Below, one piece after another: positions 6,784 through 9,744 of a stretch of 9,744 nucleotides of DNA. The stretch comes from Campylobacteraceae bacterium. Its GTDB lineage: Bacteria > Campylobacterota > Campylobacteria > Campylobacterales > Sulfurospirillaceae. Position 1 is the stretch's first letter, and each line of letters opens with the position of its first letter. The position numbers and the translations under genes are program-made. The notes beneath the pieces were generated by a model, which worked only from the letters and a program-made list of their open reading frames with translations, was not told the origin of the DNA and did not search any database. Location: positions 37,488-47,231 of the forward strand of contig JAFLKZ010000113.1 in NCBI GenBank assembly GCA_019162915.1. Reading direction: 5' to 3'.

Positions 6784-7028
6784 ATGAAAAAAATTATCGT
6801 AGAAATACCTCAAAATATGACCATAACTAGAACTTTTACTTATGAAAAAATCGTTAGTGAAGCAGAAGCAAAAAAATAAAAGATGAAATTAATGATTTAG
6901 AACCAATTGATTGCAGTCCAGAATTTTTATTCGGTCATAATTTTAAGTATATTGGAGAAAATGACAAAATATGGACCGTAGAGGATGATATAATTGCAAC
7001 TTTTATAGAGGATATGGGGTACAAATAA
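6784..7028 (+). pseudogene. Small hypothetical gene broken by a poly-A frameshift
   Basis: GGAG 6 nt upstream leads into the ATG at 6784. The frame reads MKKIIVEIPQNMTITRTF and on to SEAEAKK, then TAA at 6877-6879 after 31 residues. The run at 6871-6876 has six A; with seven, the frame continues as IKDEINDLEPIDCSPEF to MGYK and TAA at 7026-7028, giving about 82 residues. The downstream part has good coding character without stops. This is a one-base deletion in a homopolymer: a true mutation, a sequencing error, or slippage on A6 that would still make some full product. I do not recognise the family; the restored protein is small, acidic and soluble. Confidence 0.6.
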
Positions 7029-7067
7029 AAATCTGTACCAAAGCGGTCACCGATGCTTTATCAAAGC

Positions 7068-7347
7068 TTAATTCTTCTTTTTCTCTCGCTTTAAACCATT
7101 CTTCTTCATCCAGTTATATAAATTTGCTTCTGTAGTCCCATATCGACTTGCAATAAAACAGGCTTTTTCATACTTTAAGAGTATGTAATTTAAGGCGAGC
7201 TTTTTGTATTTCAACAGCAATAGATTCACGCAATTGTTTTTTTACAACAACAGCTTTCTTTTTTGCTTCCGTTGCAACATCATGCATCAACGCACTCAGT
7301 TCCTTATCGGATGGCTCATACATTGCCATTAAAACGGCTCTTTGCAT
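7068..7347 (-). pseudogene. Frameshifted small gene with C-terminal helix-turn-helix-like segment
   Basis: The ATG at 7347 has AAGGA 7 nt upstream. The first frame gives MQRAVLMAMYEPSDKEL, a lysine-rich helix and LRESIAVEIQKARLKLH, then TGA at 7168-7170 (59 residues). From about 7200-7230 a neighbouring frame takes over with LALNYILLKYEKACFIASRY, then GTTEANLYNWMKKNGLKR, ending at TAA 7068-7070. The YGTTEANLYNWMKK part looks like the helix-turn-helix found in IS3-type OrfA or small phage regulators. One frameshift splits what was probably a single DNA-binding protein of about 90-95 residues. The 59-residue product might still be made. It lies downstream of the recombinase on the same strand. 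Confidence 0.5.
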
Positions 7348-7432
7348 CTATTATCCTTGAAGTATTAATTAGAAGTATTTTAACATAATCTTTTCTAATC
7401 CATCTCACTTCGACTTAATGAGTATTTTGCAT

Positions 7433-8353
7433 TTACAATACCGCCCTAATCATACTCTCCTCATCACTCCTAGCATAAATCATTGTTGTCTGTATATTCT
7501 CGTGTCCCATTAATGCTTTAATCGTTGATAGATTGACATTTTGATGCACAAGGTGTTTTCCAAAGGAGTGTCTTAACATGTGCACCCCTCTTTTGTTAAT
7601 CCCTTGTGCTTTTAAAAACGATTCCACCATTTTATACACTTCTGCTCTACCTAATACCCTTCCCTCTTTAGTAATAGCAAAATATTCTGTTGATAGGTTC
7701 TGTTCTTTCATATAAGATTTTATATACTCTAGTTCTTCTTCTATGTGTTGGCATGGAATATAAATATATCTTTCTTTATCGCCTTTTCCTAAAATGAGGA
7801 CTTTATAAACAGACCTACTCTCTTCTATTTTTAAAACTGTTATGTTAGATACTTCTATACCTAGCAATTCACTTACCCTTACTCCACTAAAAAGCAAAAT
7901 TTTTAAAAGAAGTATATTTCTGTAACTATGAAATGACCTTCGTTTCTTGCCATCTTCCTTGGTAAATACACTTATCACTTTTTCATATTCATTTTTTGAT
8001 AAACTTGATGGTTCTTTCTTTTGGGCTTTAGCGGTAAGTTGTTCTAGTTTACTTTTAAAATCAATGAAAGGATAAAAATGACTCTGCAAGTATTTGAAAA
8101 AGTTTTTAAGTACTACAATGTGTAAGTTCTTGCTATTAACCGAAATAGATTTTGATTCAAGATAATTAATAATAAATACTCTATCTATGGCTTCAAGGGA
8201 TATTTTGTCATAATGTAGAGTATAGTATTCATAAAATGAATTTAAAACACTACTATAGGCAATAATTGTATTTTTAGCAATATTTAATACTTTTTTCTCA
8301 TTAAGATAGCTTTTTGTAAAATTATTAAGTTTAAAAAGTTCATCTTTTGGCAT
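7433..8353 (-). CDS. Tyrosine recombinase/integrase, XerH/XerT-like
   Basis: A 306-residue site-specific recombinase. The N-terminal SAM-like, core-binding part is about residues 9-100. The catalytic domain spans about 115-306 with R159 (GVRVSELL), K190 (GKGDKE), H258 and R261 (HMLRHS), H284 (MGHE) and the nucleophile Y293 (IYARS). All expected catalytic residues are present and the length is normal, so it should be active. Such enzymes cut and join DNA at paired sites through a 3'-phosphotyrosine. The general style resembles the single-recombinase XerH and XerT proteins of Campylobacterota, but chromosome-dimer resolution versus element integration cannot be decided here. The ATG at 8353 has AAGGAG 6 nt upstream. 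Nearby toxin-antitoxin and broken genes favour an element-borne integrase. No attachment site was identified. Confidence 0.9.
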   Translation of the reverse strand: MPKDELFKLNNFTKSYLNEKKVLNIAKNTIIAYSSVLNSFYEYYTLHYDKISLEAIDRVFIINYLESKSISVNSKNLHIVVLKNFFKYLQSHFYPFIDFKSKLEQLTAKAQKKEPSSLSKNEYEKVISVFTKEDGKKRRSFHSYRNILLLKILLFSGVRVSELLGIEVSNITVLKIEESRSVYKVLILGKGDKERYIYIPCQHIEEELEYIKSYMKEQNLSTEYFAITKEGRVLGRAEVYKMVESFLKAQGINKRGVHMLRHSFGKHLVHQNVNLSTIKALMGHENIQTTMIYARSDEESMIRAVL

Positions 8354-8377
8354 TATTTCTCCTTATTTGAGAGAGTA

Positions 8378-8383
8378 ATTATA
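8378..8383 (-). promoter_or_regulatory. -10 box of the recombinase gene
   Basis: TATAAT on the minus strand lies 24 nt upstream of the ATG at 8353, ahead of its AAGGAG. A second TATAAT on the same strand is at 8415-8420. Confidence 0.5.
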
Positions 8384-8388
8384 CAATA

Positions 8389-8400
8389 ATAATGCATTAT
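8389..8400. promoter_or_regulatory. 12-bp perfect palindrome, candidate operator
   Basis: ataatgcattat is a perfect palindrome just upstream of the recombinase -10 box, where a bound repressor would block transcription. The small ribbon-helix-helix-like protein encoded divergently is a possible binder. In such AT-rich DNA the palindrome could be chance. Confidence 0.3.
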
Positions 8401-8534
8401 GTTATATTATGTACCATTATAAAAGCCATATTACCCTCAGTCTGCCCTATTTCTTAAGCTTTCCAGAAATAACTAAAATCAACATAAAACATTCATACTC
8501 ACTTTTAAATCTTTATTTATTCATTTTATTGCAG

Positions 8535-8540
8535 TATAAT
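8535..8540 (+). promoter_or_regulatory. -10 box of the small-protein/WGR operon
   Basis: TATAAT in the context gcagTATAATcaac lies 27 nt before the ATG at 8568, giving a short leader with AAAGG near its end. The upstream DNA is T-rich without a clear -35, as expected for Campylobacterota sigma-70 promoters. Confidence 0.55.
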
Positions 8541-8567
8541 CAACAATAATAACAATAAAGGCTAAAT

Positions 8568-8762
8568 ATGGAAGAAAGTAAACTAATTGGCAAAAGAATA
8601 AACTTTACACCTAAAAATATTCAACGCATTGAAATACTCTCAGCAATACTCAAACAAGAGCTTGAAGGCAAATCAAATAGAGAATCGTTTGATTATATTG
8701 TTAATAAAGTGATTGAAGAGTTTTACAAGTCTGATAAGATTAAAAAGTTACTTGATATCTAA
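8568..8762 (+). CDS. Small protein, 64 residues, ribbon-helix-helix-like
   Basis: The layout resembles CopG/ParD-type ribbon-helix-helix regulators. A basic strand-like start (GKRINFTPKN, residues 8-17) is followed by a first helix (IQRIEILSAILKQ, 18-30), a polar turn (EGKSNRES) and a second helix (FDYIVNKVIEEF, about 41-52). This is inferred from the pattern only, and no family is certain. The ATG has AAAGG upstream, and TAA is separated by two bases from the next ATG, so the two genes form a tightly coupled operon, divergent from the recombinase. It may regulate this operon or the recombinase promoter. Confidence 0.6.
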   Translation: MEESKLIGKRINFTPKNIQRIEILSAILKQELEGKSNRESFDYIVNKVIEEFYKSDKIKKLLDI

Positions 8763-8764
8763 TA

Positions 8765-9019
8765 ATGCAACAACTTTCTCTTTTTTCAATTCAAAAGGAT
8801 CATTTACTCCTTACACGATCTGTAAAAGGAAGAGTGAGATATTATCTTTTAAAAATTGAAGAAACATTGTTTGGTGAATTCCTTTTACAGAAGATTTATG
8901 GCAGTATAAATCATAAGAAACCTACTAGAGTTTTAAAAGAGTATTATTGCTCTTGGGTGGAAGCGAAGAAGATGTTTGATTTGGTGGTAAGAGGGAAAAA
9001 GAAGAAGGGATACGGTTAA
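8765..9019 (+). CDS. Stand-alone WGR-like domain protein
   Basis: An 84-residue basic protein. From about residue 14 it follows the WGR fold pattern: RYYLLKIEE strand, GEFLLQKIYG (the W-G-R position reads Y45-G46-S47), VLKEYYCSWVEAKKMFDLV as the strand plus helix, and the typical lysine-rich KKKKGYG end. WGR domains bind nucleic acid, notably DNA ends in poly(ADP-ribose) polymerases, and also occur alone or fused to other domains in bacteria. The replaced W and R make the match moderate. It starts two bases after the upstream gene and probably depends on coupled translation, as no separate strong ribosome binding site is visible. The role in the element is unknown; DNA binding is inferred. 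Confidence 0.6.
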   Translation: MQQLSLFSIQKDHLLLTRSVKGRVRYYLLKIEETLFGEFLLQKIYGSINHKKPTRVLKEYYCSWVEAKKMFDLVVRGKKKKGYG

Positions 9020-9040
9020 ATTCGAAACTCTTCTTAATCT

Positions 9041-9346
9041 TTAGGCGTATGAATTTTTTCTAAAGTTAATTTCTAAACTAAATCCAACGGCTTTGGCATA
9101 TTCCAGTAGCGTTCCCATATTTGGAAGGTGCTCAGCATTAGGGCTTTCTAGTCTTGATATATTGCTTTTTTTCGTGTGGAGTAGATTAGCAACATCTTCT
9201 TGGGTAAGATTTGCCGCAAGTCTTGCATTTATCATTTGTTGCTTTAATTCAAAAATAGGCTTTAATACTTCATATTGGGCTTTTACTTCAGGGTTTTCTA
9301 GTGCTTTTATTTTAAACGATTCAAAACTAGGTCTTGTTGTTTTCAT
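9041..9346 (-). CDS. higA: HigA-type XRE antitoxin
   Basis: A 101-residue DNA-binding antitoxin. The helix-turn-helix of the XRE/Cro class spans about residues 38-68, with LTQEDVANLLHTKKSNISRL as the core and recognition helix. The N-terminal part (SFESFKIKALENPEVKAQYE) is typical of antitoxins paired with HigB/Gp49-type toxins. It should bind and neutralise the toxin encoded just upstream and repress the shared promoter. Its ATG lies inside the end of the toxin gene (20-bp overlap) with AAGGAA upstream, so translation is coupled. The order toxin first, antitoxin second is that of HigBA. It ends 21 bp from the WGR-like gene, which points towards it. Confidence 0.85.
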   Translation of the reverse strand: MKTTRPSFESFKIKALENPEVKAQYEVLKPIFELKQQMINARLAANLTQEDVANLLHTKKSNISRLESPNAEHLPNMGTLLEYAKAVGFSLEINFRKNSYA

Positions 9347-9665
9347 AATCTATTTCCTTTTTTCGTTTAAGAGCCAACTCTAGCTCTTTTTTAGACGTTT
9401 TTTGAGTTTTTTTGATAAAAGAGTGCAAGATAACAATCTCTTTTCCTTTTGCGTAACAAAAAAGACTCCGCCCTATCCCCTCTTCTGCTTTAGCTCTTAC
9501 TTCAAATAAGCCTTCACCAAAAGAATCGGTATAGGGCTTACCGATATTGGGACCGTGCTCTTCAATAATTTCAAAAATATGGATAAGTTTTGCCAATATT
9601 TTATTGGGAAACGAAAATGTTTCTTCTTCAACATTGGTACTGTAAAACGTTATTTTCCATTTCAT
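9327..9665 (-). CDS. higB: HigB-type toxin (RelE/ParE superfamily, Gp49-like)
   Basis: A 112-residue protein matching the phage-derived Gp49-like/HigB family. Signatures include IEEHGPNIGKPYTDSFGEG, then LFEVRAKAEEGIGRSLFCY with R57 and R66, and IVILHSFIKKTQKTSKKELE. Proteins of this family cut mRNA at the ribosome, using conserved basic residues of the kind seen here; length is normal and nothing appears broken. The ATG at 9665 has no ribosome binding site and lies only about 6 nt past the -10 box, so the transcript may be leaderless. TAG at 9327-9329 overlaps the antitoxin start. Such pairs stabilise plasmids, islands or prophages and can act against phage. Confidence 0.88.
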   Translation of the reverse strand: MKWKITFYSTNVEEETFSFPNKILAKLIHIFEIIEEHGPNIGKPYTDSFGEGLFEVRAKAEEGIGRSLFCYAKGKEIVILHSFIKKTQKTSKKELELALKRKKEIDYENNKT

Positions 9666-9671
9666 AATGAA

Positions 9672-9689
9672 ATTATATCATAAATGATA
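9672..9689 (-). promoter_or_regulatory. higBA promoter -10 and overlapping inverted-repeat operator
   Basis: On the minus strand TATAAT occupies 9677-9672, just upstream of the toxin ATG at 9665. An inverted repeat with 6-bp arms, tatcat-aa-atgata (9676-9689), overlaps its upstream edge. This is where HigA autorepression would be expected. Confidence 0.5.
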
Positions 9690-9744
9690 ACTTTTGTAGA
9701 ATCTATATTGTGTCATGCGAACGGTAAACTTAAGCATACATTTT
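9690..9744. other. Region upstream of higBA to the window edge
   Basis: No coding sequence is evident in these 55 bases. A TATAGA on the minus strand near 9702-9707 could be a second, more distant -10 that would give higB a leader. Confidence 0.3.

Noticed and set aside
7030..7116. Third frame reading LDEEEWFKAREKEELSF opposite strand of 7030-7116 as a separate small protein
   Set aside because: It overlaps the better helix-turn-helix reading, has no start codon or ribosome binding site, and is preceded by TAA.
9002..9035. aagaag/cttctt inverted repeat between convergent genes as a bidirectional terminator
   Set aside because: Short 6-bp stem with a 22-base loop and no T-tract; too weak to call.
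9093..9383. Plus-strand open frame of 96 codons
   Set aside because: Opposite the higA gene and the end of higB; its hydrophobic composition is an antisense effect.
1..9744. CRISPR array, tRNA or rRNA genes
   Set aside because: No regularly spaced repeats, cloverleaf-like sequence or rRNA-like stretch was seen on either strand.

Overview
The window looks like an accessory, partly decayed stretch of an AT-rich Campylobacterota (epsilonproteobacterial) chromosome or integrated element. That placement is inferred from the low GC, the AAGGA-type ribosome binding sites, the XerH-like recombinase and the HD-GYP and HigBA protein styles. A Sulfurospirillum, Sulfurimonas or Arcobacter relative would fit, but I cannot name the genus.

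Layout. (1) 1-3010, minus strand: a very large open frame, cut off by the left edge, encodes an unusual fusion: N-terminal membrane helices, about eight ankyrin repeats, an unrecognised middle region and a C-terminal FtsK/SpoIIIE-type motor ATPase with clear Walker A and B motifs. Its ankyrin part holds a 98-bp perfect direct repeat, a sign of recent repeat expansion. (2) 3036-3238: the frameshifted N-terminal remnant of an IS982-like transposase lies just upstream of it. (3) 3422-4762, plus strand: a calcineurin-like (ApaH/PrpE-type) phosphoesterase and a 127-residue unknown protein, followed by a truncated lipoprotein start (4843-4939). (4) 4979-6663, minus strand: a small gene with an internal TGA, then a membrane HAMP/HD-GYP cyclic-di-GMP phosphodiesterase that starts at TTG directly after the TGA of a 48-residue membrane ORF in the same frame. 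(5) 6784-7347: two broken small genes, one frameshifted at a poly-A run and one ending in a helix-turn-helix-like segment. (6) 7433-9019: a tyrosine recombinase, and divergent from it a two-gene operon of a small ribbon-helix-helix-like protein and a stand-alone WGR-like domain protein. (7) 9041-9665, minus strand: a HigB/HigA toxin-antitoxin pair with its promoter and probable operator.

How it fits together. Recombinase, toxin-antitoxin pair, IS remnant and many broken small genes suggest an integrated mobile or genomic-island region. The membrane-anchored ankyrin-FtsK ATPase is the most unusual gene. It could be a DNA or protein translocation motor of the element, or a defence or competition factor; the sequence does not decide between these. 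The HD-GYP and phosphoesterase genes are signalling or nucleotide-metabolism enzymes with no evident link to mobility.
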